Assembly (NCBI GenBank): GCA_964219345.1
Contig: CAXPPN010000026.1
Coordinates: forward strand, 1 to 51,362
Length of the DNA stretch: 51,362 bases
Origin: UBA3537 sp964219345
GTDB taxonomy: Bacteria; Bacteroidota; Bacteroidia; Flavobacteriales; Flavobacteriaceae
Reading direction: 5' to 3'
Shown here piece by piece: positions 15,646 to 24,803 of this stretch. A model generated the notes under the pieces. That model was not told where the DNA came from. It did not search any database and saw only the letters and a program-made list of their open reading frames with translations. The translations under genes and the position numbers were made by a program. The number at the start of each line of letters is the position of its first letter. Positions within the stretch are counted from its first letter, which is position 1.

Positions 15646-18451
15646 TATTTACAATTTTACCAGGAACTACAATCACTTTTTTTGGAACACGCCCTTCTAA
15701 TTGTGCTATGGTTTTTTCGTGCGCCATCACTGTTTTCTCAATTTCTTCTTTGCTTAAATCTAAAGGTAATTCCAATGTAAAACGCATTTTACCATTAAAA
15801 GAAATAGGATAGTTTTTAGAACTTTCTACTAAATGCTTAGGCTCGAAAATTGGAAATTCAGCTATTGAAATGGAGGACTGATGACCAAGTTTTGACCAGA
15901 GTTCTTCGGCAATATGTGGTGCGTATGGCGAAATCAAAATTAAAAGAGATTCCAAAACCTCACGATTTGTACACTTCTGAACACTCAATTCGTTAACGGC
16001 AATCATAAAATTAGAAACCGATGTATTAAACGAAAATTGCTCAATGTCTTCTGTTACTTTTTTTATGGTTTTATGGAGTGTTTTTAGGTTGTCCTTAGTT
16101 GGCTGAGCATCATTTACTTTTAAACCAGAATCTCCTATATACAATTTCCATAATTTTTTTAGAAAACTTGATACTCCAGTAATCCCTGCGGTATTCCAAG
16201 GCTTATATTGCTCCAATGGCCCCAAAAACATCTCATATAATCGTAAGGCATCTGCTCCATAGGTTTCACAAATTTCATCTGGATTGACCACATTATATTT
16301 TGATTTTGACATTTTCTCAACCTCGCGTTTGACCTTAAAACTTCCATCTTCAGATAACATAAATTCTGCATCAGAAAATTCTTTTCGCCACAATTTAAAC
16401 GCCTCAATGTCCAATTCGTCAGAAGCATTTACAAAACTGACATCAGCATGAATGTATTGTACGTTTTTATCATTAATTTGATCATTGGAAACAAAAGTAT
16501 TGCTGCCTTCAACTCGAGCAACAAAAGCACTAGTTCCTAAAATCATCCCTTGATTGATCAATTTTTTTGCAAATTCATCCTTAGGTAAATAGCCTCTATC
16601 AAATAGAAATTTTTGCCAAAAACGTGCATACAATAAATGTCCCGTTGCGTGCTCGCTCCCACCAATGTATAAATCTACTTCTTGCCAATAATTAAGTGCC
16701 TCTTGACTTGCAAATTCATCCGAATTGTGAGGATCCATATAACGGTTAAAATACCACGAGCTCCCTGCCCAACCTGGCATGGTATTGAGCTCTAATGGAA
16801 ATACTGCTTTATGGTCTATTTCAGAATTATGGACGATTGTATTTTTTTGAGTATCCCAAGCCCAAACCTCAGCACGCCCCAAAGGCGGCTCTCCTTCTTC
16901 CGTTGGTAAATATTTTTCGACCTCTGGAAGTGAAATTGGCAAATATTTTTGATCTATCATTTGTGGCATCCCTTCTACATAATATACTGGAAAAGGCTCC
17001 CCCCAATAGCGCTGTCTAGAAAAAACCGCATCACGTAAACGATAGTTGATTTTACCTTCTCCATGATTGATTTTTTCTAGCGCTTCAATTGCTGATTTTG
17101 TAGCTGCTTTAAAATCTAATCCGTCCAAAAATTGACTGTTTGCAATTTTGGTATTTGATTTATCAGTAAATGCTTCTTTTGAAATATCAGTATCGTGAAA
17201 AATATTTGGAATAGAAATATCAAAATATTTTGCAAAATCATAATCTCTTTGATCACCACAAGGTACAGCCATTACAGCACCTGTTCCGTAACCTGCAAGG
17301 ACATAATCTCCAATCCAAATAGGGATGGGTTCTTTTGTAAATGGATGCTCGGCATAAGCTCCAGTAAAGACCCCTGAAATGGTTTTTACATCTGCCATTC
17401 GCTCACGCTCACTCCGTTTTGAAGTGGCTAAAATGTAGTCTTCAACTGCTGGCTTTTGCGCATCTGTTGTAATGGTATTTACAAGTTCATGTTCTGGTGC
17501 CAATGTCATAAATGAAACTCCAAAAATTGTATCGGGTCTAGTGGTAAAAACTTCAATTTTGGCATCAAAATCTACAACATTAAAGCGTACGGATGCGCCT
17601 ACAGATTTTCCAATCCAATTACGCTGACTTTCTTTAAGCGCATCGGTCCAATCTATTGTATCAAGACCTGCCAACAAACGATCAGCATAAGCAGAAATAC
17701 GCATACTCCACTGGGTCATTTTTTTTCTAACCACAGGAAACCCTCCACGCTCTGAAACCCCATTGACAATTTCATCATTGGCCAAAACTGTACCTAGCTC
17801 TGGACACCAATTGACTTCTGTTTCTGCCAAATAGGTTAATCTGTATTTTAAAAGAATATTTTGTTGTTCTTTTTCTGAAAAAGTAGTCCATTGTGTAGCA
17901 GAAAAAGTTGGTGTATCGTCATCGCAAACAGCATCTACGGACTTGTTCCCTTTTTTTGAAAATAGAGTTATCAACTCTGAAACTGGTCTTGCTTTGTTTG
18001 CTGAACGATCGTACCAAGATTCAAATAATTGAATAAAAATCCATTGTGTCCATTTGTAATACTCTGGAGAAGAGGTTCGAACTTCCCGACTCCAATCAAA
18101 AGAAAATCCTATTTGATCGAGCTGACGCCTATATGTATTGATATTTTCTTCTGTAGTAACCGCAGGATGCTGCCCCGTTTGAATCGCATATTGTTCGGCA
18201 GGTAGTCCAAAACTATCATACCCTTGTGGATGCAAAACATTGAACCCCTTGTGACGCTTGTAGCGCGCATAAATATCCGATGCAATATATCCTAAGGGAT
18301 GCCCAACGTGCAAGCCCGCACCACTAGGATATGGAAACATATCTAGCACATAATATTTTGGTTTTTCAGAACTTAATTCTGCTTTAAATGTGTGGTTTTG
18401 CTCCCAATAGTTTTGCCATTTGGCCTCAATTTCCCTGAAATTGTATGTCAT
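15635..18451 (-). CDS. leuS: leucine--tRNA ligase
   Basis: A 938-residue class I aminoacyl-tRNA synthetase. The HIGH-equivalent motif HVGH lies in PYPSGAGLHVGHPLGY near residue 50, the editing domain (including FTTRPDTIFGVSF and GYGTGAVMAVP) is complete, and the second signature is KMSKSKYN in VEKMSKSKYNVVNPD. The protein is longer than the E. coli enzyme because of insertions around residues 160-215 and 650-690, as is usual in this phylum. A perfect -7 element lies 21 bases upstream of the ATG. The cognate tRNA-Leu at 5 kb is not linked to it. SemiSWEET and probably the zinc protease gene follow downstream. Confidence 0.98.
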   Translation of the reverse strand: MTYNFREIEAKWQNYWEQNHTFKAELSSEKPKYYVLDMFPYPSGAGLHVGHPLGYIASDIYARYKRHKGFNVLHPQGYDSFGLPAEQYAIQTGQHPAVTTEENINTYRRQLDQIGFSFDWSREVRTSSPEYYKWTQWIFIQLFESWYDRSANKARPVSELITLFSKKGNKSVDAVCDDDTPTFSATQWTTFSEKEQQNILLKYRLTYLAETEVNWCPELGTVLANDEIVNGVSERGGFPVVRKKMTQWSMRISAYADRLLAGLDTIDWTDALKESQRNWIGKSVGASVRFNVVDFDAKIEVFTTRPDTIFGVSFMTLAPEHELVNTITTDAQKPAVEDYILATSKRSERERMADVKTISGVFTGAYAEHPFTKEPIPIWIGDYVLAGYGTGAVMAVPCGDQRDYDFAKYFDISIPNIFHDTDISKEAFTDKSNTKIANSQFLDGLDFKAATKSAIEALEKINHGEGKINYRLRDAVFSRQRYWGEPFPVYYVEGMPQMIDQKYLPISLPEVEKYLPTEEGEPPLGRAEVWAWDTQKNTIVHNSEIDHKAVFPLELNTMPGWAGSSWYFNRYMDPHNSDEFASQEALNYWQEVDLYIGGSEHATGHLLYARFWQKFLFDRGYLPKDEFAKKLINQGMILGTSAFVARVEGSNTFVSNDQINDKNVQYIHADVSFVNASDELDIEAFKLWRKEFSDAEFMLSEDGSFKVKREVEKMSKSKYNVVNPDEICETYGADALRLYEMFLGPLEQYKPWNTAGITGVSSFLKKLWKLYIGDSGLKVNDAQPTKDNLKTLHKTIKKVTEDIEQFSFNTSVSNFMIAVNELSVQKCTNREVLESLLILISPYAPHIAEELWSKLGHQSSISIAEFPIFEPKHLVESSKNYPISFNGKMRFTLELPLDLSKEEIEKTVMAHEKTIAQLEGRVPKKVIVVPGKIVNIVG

Positions 18452-18471
18452 GATTCCTACTTTATTGCTTG

Positions 18472-18479
18472 CAAATTTA
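18472..18479 (-). promoter_or_regulatory. -7 promoter element of leuS
   Basis: TAAATTTG on the minus strand is an exact TAnnTTTG match; the leuS ATG follows 20 bases later. No TTTG lies at the right distance, so only half of the promoter is supported. Confidence 0.45.
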
Positions 18480-18528
18480 CATTTTATTTGAGGAAGTTTT
18501 ATATTTTTACCAAACCAAGACTAAAGCT

Positions 18529-19407
18529 ATGGGCTCAACATTTGAAAAACATCAAAAAAGACGATTAATATCCTCCTACTTTTCAGTAGTCATCAGCATT
18601 AGTTTGGTGCTTTTTTTACTCGGAATTTTAGGGATTTTAGTAATCAATGCTAAGCACATTTCTGATGAATTTAAAGAAAAGGTAGTCCTTACCATTTATT
18701 TGGAAGATGAAACAAAACCCATTGAAATTAATCAATTGAAGAAAAGCTTGAGTGTAGCCAGTTATGTCAAACAAACCCGATTTATTTCCAAAGATGAAGC
18801 CGCAACATTTATGACCGCTGAGTATGGTAAAGACTTTTTGGATGATGTGGGCTACAACCCATTAAAAAACTCCCTTGAAGTCAATTTGCTCGCCCCATAT
18901 GTTACTGCAAAAAGATTAGACAGTATCTCCGAAAAAGCACTACAGAAAAATTTTGTGGAAGATGTCAAATATGATAAAGACCTTGTTTCGCTTATGAATA
19001 GTAATGTAAAACGTCTAGGGTTTTGGATTTTGGTCATTAGTGGGATATTCGCCATTATTGCAATGTTGCTCATTAATAGTTCTATCCGTTTAGCCGTATA
19101 TTCCAAACGTTTTTCAATAAAAACCATGCAAATGGTTGGAGCTACAAAACAATTTATAAGAAAGCCATTTGTACTTCATAATATCCGATTAGGTGTTTTG
19201 GGTGCATTAGTAGGCATTGGTGCCAATTGTTTACTTATTTACTATCTAAACACTTCTTTTCCAGAACTAAAACTCATTGATTATCCTATAGAATTAGGGA
19301 TTTTGTTTTTGTGTATTTTAGGAATTGGAATAGTCATCACATGGATCAGTACACACTTGGCAACACAACGTTTTTTAAATCTAAAAACAGATCAACTTTA
19401 CTATTAA
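18529..19407 (+). CDS. ftsX: cell division ABC transporter permease FtsX
   Basis: A 292-residue inner-membrane protein. The first helix (SVVISISLVLFLLGILGIL) is followed by a periplasmic domain of about 110 residues and then three more helices, the FtsX topology. The segment IRLAVYSKRFSIKTMQMVGAT is the conserved coupling region that contacts the ATPase FtsE. FtsEX activates peptidoglycan hydrolases at the septum. The ATG at 18529 (MGSTFEKHQKRRLIS) was chosen over one at 18469, because the extension reads through the divergent leuS promoter area and lacks family similarity. The order ftsX, DUF3098, uppP, truB is typical of Bacteroidota. ftsE is not in the window. Confidence 0.93.
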   Translation: MGSTFEKHQKRRLISSYFSVVISISLVLFLLGILGILVINAKHISDEFKEKVVLTIYLEDETKPIEINQLKKSLSVASYVKQTRFISKDEAATFMTAEYGKDFLDDVGYNPLKNSLEVNLLAPYVTAKRLDSISEKALQKNFVEDVKYDKDLVSLMNSNVKRLGFWILVISGIFAIIAMLLINSSIRLAVYSKRFSIKTMQMVGATKQFIRKPFVLHNIRLGVLGALVGIGANCLLIYYLNTSFPELKLIDYPIELGILFLCILGIGIVITWISTHLATQRFLNLKTDQLYY

Positions 19408-19441
19408 ACCACTTATACATCTACAATAAAACAAAAAAGTT

Positions 19442-19693
19442 ATGGGAGAAAAAAAACGAAAAGAAGCCGCAAAACAAAACTTTGTTTTTTCAAAGAAAAA
19501 CTACATTTGGATGTTTATCGGTTTGGCTTTTATTGCTCTAGGGTTTATTCTAATGGCAGGTGGTGGTTCTGATAACCCCAATGTTTTTAGTGATGCTGTT
19601 TTTAGTGTACAAAGAATACGTGTTGCTCCAACACTCATCCTTATTGGTTTTGGTATTCAGATCTATGCAATTCTTCTAAAACCTAAATCATAA
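19442..19693 (+). CDS. DUF3098 membrane protein
   Basis: An 83-residue protein with a basic N-terminus and two membrane helices, matching DUF3098 (FVFSKKNYIWMFIGLAFI, then MAGGGSDNPNVFSDAVFSV and a final helix). Its function is unknown. It is conserved between ftsX and uppP in Bacteroidota, which suggests a role at the cell envelope or division site. The 34-base gap from ftsX and the immediate start of uppP after its stop suggest co-transcription. Confidence 0.88.
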   Translation: MGEKKRKEAAKQNFVFSKKNYIWMFIGLAFIALGFILMAGGGSDNPNVFSDAVFSVQRIRVAPTLILIGFGIQIYAILLKPKS

Positions 19694-20485
19694 GTGGATT
19701 ATTTAGACAGTCTTATTCTAGGTATTATTCAGGGGCTTACAGAATTTCTTCCTGTTTCATCTAGCGGACATTTGGAACTTGGAAAATCGATACTTGGCGA
19801 CAACTCTCTCACAAAAGAAAGTATGATTTTTACTGTAGTCCTACATTTTGCAACCGCCTTAAGTACCATTGTTGTGTTTAGAAAAGATATTATTGAAATC
19901 ATAAAAGAGCTTCTGAAATTTGAATGGAATTCTAATACTCAATTCATTTTTAAAATTATAATTTCAATGCTTCCTGCGGCCTTAATTGGTGTTTTTTTTG
20001 AAACGGAATTGGAATCCTTATTTTCAAATAATATCGTTTTGGTTGGTGCAATGCTTATCATAACAGGACTTTTGCTATTATTGGCCGATCGCGCACAAAA
20101 CACTTCAAAAAATGTAAGTTTTAAAAATGCTTTTACAGTTGGTGTAGCGCAAGCTGTAGCCATACTCCCTGGAATTTCAAGATCTGGAGCCACCATTTCT
20201 ACAGCAGTACTGCTTGGCATTGACAAAACCAAAGCAGCCAGATTTTCATTTTTGATGATTATCCCTTTAATATTTGGAAAAATTTTTAAAGATATTTTTA
20301 GTGGCGAATTGAGTTACGAAAATGCACAAATTACATCGTTAGGCATTGGATTTATTGCGGCATTTGTGTCGGGCTTATTGGCATGTACATGGATGATTCG
20401 ATTGGTAAAAAATAGCCAATTAAAATATTTTGCATACTACTGTGCTGTGGTTGGAATTATTGCCATTTTATCAACCTATTTTTAA
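19694..20485 (+). CDS. uppP: undecaprenyl-diphosphate phosphatase
   Basis: A 263-residue polytopic membrane enzyme that removes a phosphate from undecaprenyl diphosphate to recycle the lipid carrier of cell-wall synthesis. The signature motifs GLTEFLPVSSSGHLEL near the N-terminus and PGISRSGATIS in the middle are both present. The start is GTG at 19694-19696, directly after the TAA of the DUF3098 gene; no closer ATG exists, and the N-terminus DYLDSLILGIIQGLTE fits the family. truB follows after 3 bases. Confidence 0.96.
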   Translation: MDYLDSLILGIIQGLTEFLPVSSSGHLELGKSILGDNSLTKESMIFTVVLHFATALSTIVVFRKDIIEIIKELLKFEWNSNTQFIFKIIISMLPAALIGVFFETELESLFSNNIVLVGAMLIITGLLLLLADRAQNTSKNVSFKNAFTVGVAQAVAILPGISRSGATISTAVLLGIDKTKAARFSFLMIIPLIFGKIFKDIFSGELSYENAQITSLGIGFIAAFVSGLLACTWMIRLVKNSQLKYFAYYCAVVGIIAILSTYF

Positions 20486-20488
20486 GTC

Positions 20489-21184
20489 ATGAAAACCGTT
20501 GAAGACTATAAAAATGGTCAGCTATTGTTGATTGATAAACCCCTAGAATGGACCTCTTTTCAGGTAGTCAACAAACTGCGTTGGCATATTCGAAAAACAT
20601 TTCAAATTAAAAAAATTAAAGTCGGACATGCTGGCACTTTAGACCCTTTGGCCACAGGACTTTTAATTATTTGTACAGGAAAAAAAACAAAGCAAATTGA
20701 ACAGTATCAAGCTCAAGTAAAAACATATACTGGAACACTTGTTTTGGGCAGTACAACACCCTCTTATGACTTAGAAACTGAGATTGATACCACATACCCC
20801 ACAACACACATTACAGAAGATTTAATCCATCAAACGACTGCAAAATTTACAGGTACAATAGAACAATATCCTCCTGTTTTTTCGGCACTAAAAAAAGATG
20901 GAAAACGACTTTACGAATTTGCAAGAGAAGGAAAAGAAGTGGAAATTTCGGCTCGTAAAATCGTTATAGATTTTTTCAATATTACTGCCATAAATGGCTT
21001 AGAAGTAGATTTTGAAATTCAATGTAGCAAAGGCACATATATCCGATCTTTAGCACACGATTTTGGAAAAGCACTAAATTCTGGCGCACATTTATCTGCA
21101 TTGAGGCGTACTAAAATTGGAAATTTTTCTGTTGATCATGCTATTTCTGTTGATGCTTTTATTGATAGTTTAAAAAAGGAATAA
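20489..21184 (+). CDS. truB: tRNA pseudouridine(55) synthase TruB
   Basis: A 231-residue enzyme that forms pseudouridine at position 55 in the T-loop of tRNAs. The catalytic motif is GHAGTLDPLATGLL with Asp at residue 52. Other family marks are LLIDKPLEWTSFQVV near the start, YPPVFSALKKDGKRLYE and CSKGTYIRSLAHDFG. It begins 3 bases after uppP, so the two are translated from one message. It lacks a C-terminal PUA domain, which is usual for Bacteroidota forms. Confidence 0.97.
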   Translation: MKTVEDYKNGQLLLIDKPLEWTSFQVVNKLRWHIRKTFQIKKIKVGHAGTLDPLATGLLIICTGKKTKQIEQYQAQVKTYTGTLVLGSTTPSYDLETEIDTTYPTTHITEDLIHQTTAKFTGTIEQYPPVFSALKKDGKRLYEFAREGKEVEISARKIVIDFFNITAINGLEVDFEIQCSKGTYIRSLAHDFGKALNSGAHLSALRRTKIGNFSVDHAISVDAFIDSLKKE

Positions 21185-21203
21185 TTTTTGTTGAAACATC
21201 ATC

Positions 21204-21779
21204 ATGACAAAAAAACAACGCTGTGGCTGGTGCGAGGGTAATGCCCTCTATGAAAATTATCATGATACGGAGTGGGGTGTTCCCCTTTTTGATGATAAAA
21301 AACTATTTGAATTTCTAATTCTTGAAACCTTTCAGGCGGGACTGAGTTGGATCACTGTACTTAAAAAACGTGAAAATTTTAGAACAGCTTTTGATGATTT
21401 TGATTACAAAAAAGTGGCGAGCTATAATGAAACAAAATTTCAGGAACTTGTCCAAAACAAAGGGATTATTAGAAATAAACTCAAAATAAAAGCCGCCATT
21501 AGTAATGCTCAAGCTTTTTTAAAAATCCAAGAAGAATTTAAAAGTTTTAGCAATTATATTTGGGCTTTTGTTGATGGAAAACCCATAAAAAACCACATTA
21601 CAGATTATAAAAAACTTCCCGCCAATACCCCCTTGAGTGATGTCATTAGTAAGGATTTAAAAACACGTGGATTCAAATTTGTTGGTAGTACTGTAGTCTA
21701 TGCGCATATGCAAGCCACAGGTATGGTTAACGATCATGAAATCAGTTGTTTTCGTTATAAAGAAGTAGCTTTAGTATAA
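21204..21779 (+). CDS. tag: DNA-3-methyladenine glycosylase I
   Basis: A 191-residue base-excision repair enzyme that removes 3-methyladenine from DNA. The zinc ligands are visible: Cys in RCGWCEG, one His in YHDTEWGVP, and the C-terminal HMQATGMVNDHEISCF. The conserved Glu lies in LILETFQAGLSWITVL, and FKFVGSTVVYAHMQA is typical. It follows truB by 19 bases. Its last 25 bases overlap the 3' end of a convergent PPK2 gene, with no terminator between them. Confidence 0.95.
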   Translation: MTKKQRCGWCEGNALYENYHDTEWGVPLFDDKKLFEFLILETFQAGLSWITVLKKRENFRTAFDDFDYKKVASYNETKFQELVQNKGIIRNKLKIKAAISNAQAFLKIQEEFKSFSNYIWAFVDGKPIKNHITDYKKLPANTPLSDVISKDLKTRGFKFVGSTVVYAHMQATGMVNDHEISCFRYKEVALV

Positions 21780-22537
21780 GGCACTATCTCCAAAAGTTTT
21801 TGAACGACCTCAACCCTTGCTCGCATTTTTTTATTGGCCTTTATAACAATCCAAGGGGCAATTTTGGTGTCTGTTTTTTCAAACATTTTTTTCTTGTAAT
21901 CGGTATAATCATCCCAACGCTCTAGCGCCGTTTGATCAACAGGACTAAACTTCCATTTTTTGACCGGACTAGCTTTAATATCCTTAAAACGTCGTGCTTG
22001 TTCGTCTTTGGAAATCGAAAAATAAAACTTTACCAATCGAACACCAGACTCAATAAGCATTTGTTCAAAATTATTCACTTGATTCATAAAAATTTTGTAC
22101 TCTTTATCGGTACAAAACCCATTAACAGGTTCTACCACAGCACGATTGTACCAACTGCGGTCAAAAAAAGTGATTTGTCCACTTCGTGGCAAATTTTTAA
22201 TATACCGTTGAAAATACCATTGCCCTTGTTCTTCAGGCGTTGGTTTTGGAAGAGCTACCACATTAAATTCTCGAGGATTCAAATGCTGAGTAATTCTTCT
22301 TATAGCACCGCCTTTTCCAGCGGCATCTCGACCTTCAAAAATGACTACCAATTTTTCACCCTCGTCCTCAACCCATTGCTGAAGTTTGATGAGTTCTTCT
22401 TGTAATTTTTTGAGTTTAGCTTCATAATTTAAAATACGCAATGCCTTTGTAGGGGTCATGTCTTTTTCTTTTAGAAAAAGTTTTAGCCCTCGATTTGAGT
22501 TCAATTTTTTTAAATTTTTTGGCGTTAATTCACTCAT
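21755..22537 (-). CDS. ppk2: polyphosphate kinase 2, first copy
   Basis: A 260-residue PPK2-family kinase that transfers phosphate between polyphosphate and nucleotides. Walker A is FEGRDAAGKGGAIRR and Walker B lies in ITFFDRSWYNRAVVEPV, both intact; the lid and FSPVDQTALERWDDYTDYK regions follow. The N-terminus is shorter than that of its neighbour. It begins 2 bases after the upstream PPK2 gene, so it is a tandem paralogue in the same operon. Whether it prefers ADP, GDP or AMP cannot be told by eye. The 3' end overlaps tag by 25 bases. Confidence 0.92.
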   Translation of the reverse strand: MSELTPKNLKKLNSNRGLKLFLKEKDMTPTKALRILNYEAKLKKLQEELIKLQQWVEDEGEKLVVIFEGRDAAGKGGAIRRITQHLNPREFNVVALPKPTPEEQGQWYFQRYIKNLPRSGQITFFDRSWYNRAVVEPVNGFCTDKEYKIFMNQVNNFEQMLIESGVRLVKFYFSISKDEQARRFKDIKASPVKKWKFSPVDQTALERWDDYTDYKKKMFEKTDTKIAPWIVIKANKKMRARVEVVQKLLEIVPYTKATSL

Positions 22538-22539
22538 AA

Positions 22540-23394
22540 TCAGTCAATTCTTGCAATCAATCTATGATAACGTTGCACCACATTTGGATCGGGTAGAATC
22601 GTTGTTTTTGAACTTCCTTTACGATCATATTCAAACTTAGAAAGCACATGACGAATACTTTCTAATCGTGCTTCTTTTTTATTGTTTGTTTTTATAATTA
22701 TCCATGGACTAAATGACGTATGGGTTTGACTAAACATTTGCTCTTTATAATCTGTATACAAATCCCAACGTTTTTGACCTTCTTTGTCCACAGGACTAAA
22801 CTTCCACTGTTTTAATGGATTGGCTAACCGAGAATTGAAACGTCTCAGTTGTTCGTCTTTAGAAATGGAAAACCAAAATTTTATAATAATGACACCGTCT
22901 TCATAAAGCATATGTTCAAACTCTGGAACCTGAACCATGTATTTTTTGTACTGTTCATCAGTACAAAACCCCATTACGGGTTCTACCACAGCACGGTTGT
23001 ACCAACTGCGATCGAAAAAGACCAATTCTCCTGGCTCTGGTAATTCTTTGATATAGCGTCTAAAATACCACTGCCCTTGCTCAACTTCAGTAGGTTTTGT
23101 TAGAGCAACTACACGCATAGAACGTGGATTTAGGTGCTCTGTAAAACGCCGAATTGCTCCGCCTTTACCGGCAGCATCACGTCCTTCAAAAATGACGCAT
23201 ACACGTTTTTTGTGTTTGGCAACCCATTGCTGCAAATCCACAAGTTCTGCTTGAAGTTTTAGCAACTCTGTTTCATAATGCACCCCCTCCAAAATAGACG
23301 CATACTTCTTTGGTTCTAATTTTGAGTTTAGAACTTTTTTGAATGCTGAAGTATCAGAACAAATCTGAAAGTCTTTTTCGTTTAGGGTTCCCAT
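22540..23394 (-). CDS. ppk2: polyphosphate kinase 2, second copy
   Basis: A 284-residue PPK2-family kinase with the same core motifs as its neighbour: FEGRDAAGKGGAIRR and FFDRSWYNRAVVEPV. It differs by about 30 extra N-terminal residues with an acidic stretch and by a C-terminal extension ending KTTILPDPNVVQRYHRLI. The two are clearly related but diverged, so the duplication is not recent, and a split in nucleotide preference or direction is plausible. It starts 27 bases after the DUF3127 gene within one minus-strand operon. Confidence 0.92.
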   Translation of the reverse strand: MGTLNEKDFQICSDTSAFKKVLNSKLEPKKYASILEGVHYETELLKLQAELVDLQQWVAKHKKRVCVIFEGRDAAGKGGAIRRFTEHLNPRSMRVVALTKPTEVEQGQWYFRRYIKELPEPGELVFFDRSWYNRAVVEPVMGFCTDEQYKKYMVQVPEFEHMLYEDGVIIIKFWFSISKDEQLRRFNSRLANPLKQWKFSPVDKEGQKRWDLYTDYKEQMFSQTHTSFSPWIIIKTNNKKEARLESIRHVLSKFEYDRKGSSKTTILPDPNVVQRYHRLIARID

Positions 23395-23421
23395 TGAATG
23401 TCAATTGTTATTCAAAAATCA

Positions 23422-23799
23422 TTAAAATGGCAAATCGTCTGGCTCGTTGTCTTTGAGGTCAGACGCTGGCTCAAAAGCTTCCATTGGCGGTACAGGCGGT
23501 GCAGCTGCAGCTGCTTGATTTTGTTGTAAGCTGTCGATTCGCCATCCTTGAATGGAATTAAAATGTTTGGTTTCACCTTGTGGGCTTATCCACTCACGAC
23601 CACGTAAATTAATCCCAACTTTTACCTGTTGGCCAACTTGAAAATTATTCAATAACTCTGTTTTGTCTTGTACAAAATCTACAGACAAATGTTGTGGGTA
23701 TTGTTCTTCGGTGGTCACCACCAATTCTCTTTTTCTAAACCCATTTGACCCCACTGTTTGTGTCTCGCCAATTAATTTAATTTTTCCTTGTATTTCCAT
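23422..23799 (-). CDS. DUF3127 protein, OB-fold-like with an SSB-type acidic tail
   Basis: A 125-residue protein. The first 90 residues match DUF3127 (MEIQGKIKLIGETQTVG, FRKRELVVTTEEQYPQHL, VGINLRGREW) and resemble an OB fold. An Ala/Pro-rich linker follows, then a terminal DNEPDDLPF, very like the protein-docking tip of single-stranded DNA-binding proteins. Function is unknown; binding of single-stranded nucleic acid is an inference from the overall plan. It sits 17 bases after the flavin reductase gene and 27 bases before the PPK2 pair, so it is probably in their operon. Confidence 0.82.
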   Translation of the reverse strand: MEIQGKIKLIGETQTVGSNGFRKRELVVTTEEQYPQHLSVDFVQDKTELLNNFQVGQQVKVGINLRGREWISPQGETKHFNSIQGWRIDSLQQNQAAAAAPPVPPMEAFEPASDLKDNEPDDLPF

Positions 23800-23816
23800 G
23801 TTCTAATTTATCTTTT

Positions 23817-24686
23817 TTATATTAATAACACACACCAAGCATTGTAAACTTGTCCTTGTTGTAAAAGTTCTTTAGCTTTTAAATGTTTTTTTTTCGTTGT
23901 TTTTAATTCATTTTTTAAATTTTGATGTTTCGAATGACTCCAAAATTCTTCCAACTCTTCAGCATTTGGCAGTGCTTCAACGTTGCCCAAAATACCCAAG
24001 TCATTGCCTGTTAAAATTGTACTTTGTTGCACTTCTTTTGGGAGAGTATCTACACCAATACCAAGTGTTTTTAGCGGTTTTGGGATTTCCAAAAACCCAT
24101 CCTTGGCTCGAATATAATAACTTCCACCGCCACGTGCAACCAAATCTAATTTTTCTTGATTTATAGTCCCATCAATATTCATAACAGTTTCGGACACGTG
24201 AATCTTAAGAACTTCGCAAATGACCAAATTTCCAGCACCATTTTCTATCCCCAAAGGTTTGATTTCGTTTACTTTACATTCCATTTGAATAGGCGATTCA
24301 GCCACTCGAAATGGGCGTACCAAATCTGATGCTAACATCGTTAACCCAGATTTTTTAAACTCGTTCACATCTTTAGCATACTCTGTACTGCTCAAAGACA
24401 TTTGTTGAATCATTTCGTAATGCACCACATTGATGACAACCTCTTTTACTTCCTGAACATTGTGAAGTGTATGTTTTGTTGTATTGTCTCGAACACGGCG
24501 TGCTGGTGAAAAGATTAAGATTGGGGGATTGGTACTAAAAATATTGAAAAAACTAAATGGGGATAAGTTTGGATTTCCATCACTATCAATTGTACTAGCA
24601 AAAGCAATAGGGCGCGGCGCAACAGTACTTGATAGTAGGGCTTGCAGTTGCTGAATTGTACAATCTTTTGGTTCAAATGAGGTCAT
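23817..24686 (-). CDS. flavin reductase-like FMN-binding protein
   Basis: A 289-residue protein of the flavin reductase-like family (split-barrel FMN-binding fold). Typical features are APRPIAFASTIDSDGNPNLSPFSFFN near residues 22-48, SPARRVRDNTTKHTLHNV and EYAKDVNEFKKSGLT. The C-terminal 70 residues, with a Lys-rich helix, lie outside the core and are common in Bacteroidota relatives. The substrate and electron donor are unknown. It heads a minus-strand operon with DUF3127 and two PPK2 genes. A perfect -7 box ends 16 bases upstream of its ATG. Confidence 0.85.
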   Translation of the reverse strand: MTSFEPKDCTIQQLQALLSSTVAPRPIAFASTIDSDGNPNLSPFSFFNIFSTNPPILIFSPARRVRDNTTKHTLHNVQEVKEVVINVVHYEMIQQMSLSSTEYAKDVNEFKKSGLTMLASDLVRPFRVAESPIQMECKVNEIKPLGIENGAGNLVICEVLKIHVSETVMNIDGTINQEKLDLVARGGGSYYIRAKDGFLEIPKPLKTLGIGVDTLPKEVQQSTILTGNDLGILGNVEALPNAEELEEFWSHSKHQNLKNELKTTKKKHLKAKELLQQGQVYNAWCVLLI

Positions 24687-24702
24687 AGGTATAAATTTAT
24701 GA

Positions 24703-24710
24703 CAAAATTA
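24703..24710 (-). promoter_or_regulatory. -7 promoter element of the flavin reductase operon
   Basis: TAATTTTG on the minus strand matches TAnnTTTG. The start codon at 24686 follows closely, giving a very short leader. No -33 TTTG is seen. Confidence 0.4.
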
Positions 24711-24803
24711 ATAAATATGTTGTGAGTAAAAAGTAGTTGATCAAAATTAAAAGCAATATTATCAACAGAATTGCATTATATTTAAAGTTGAAAAACGTAA
24801 CCA

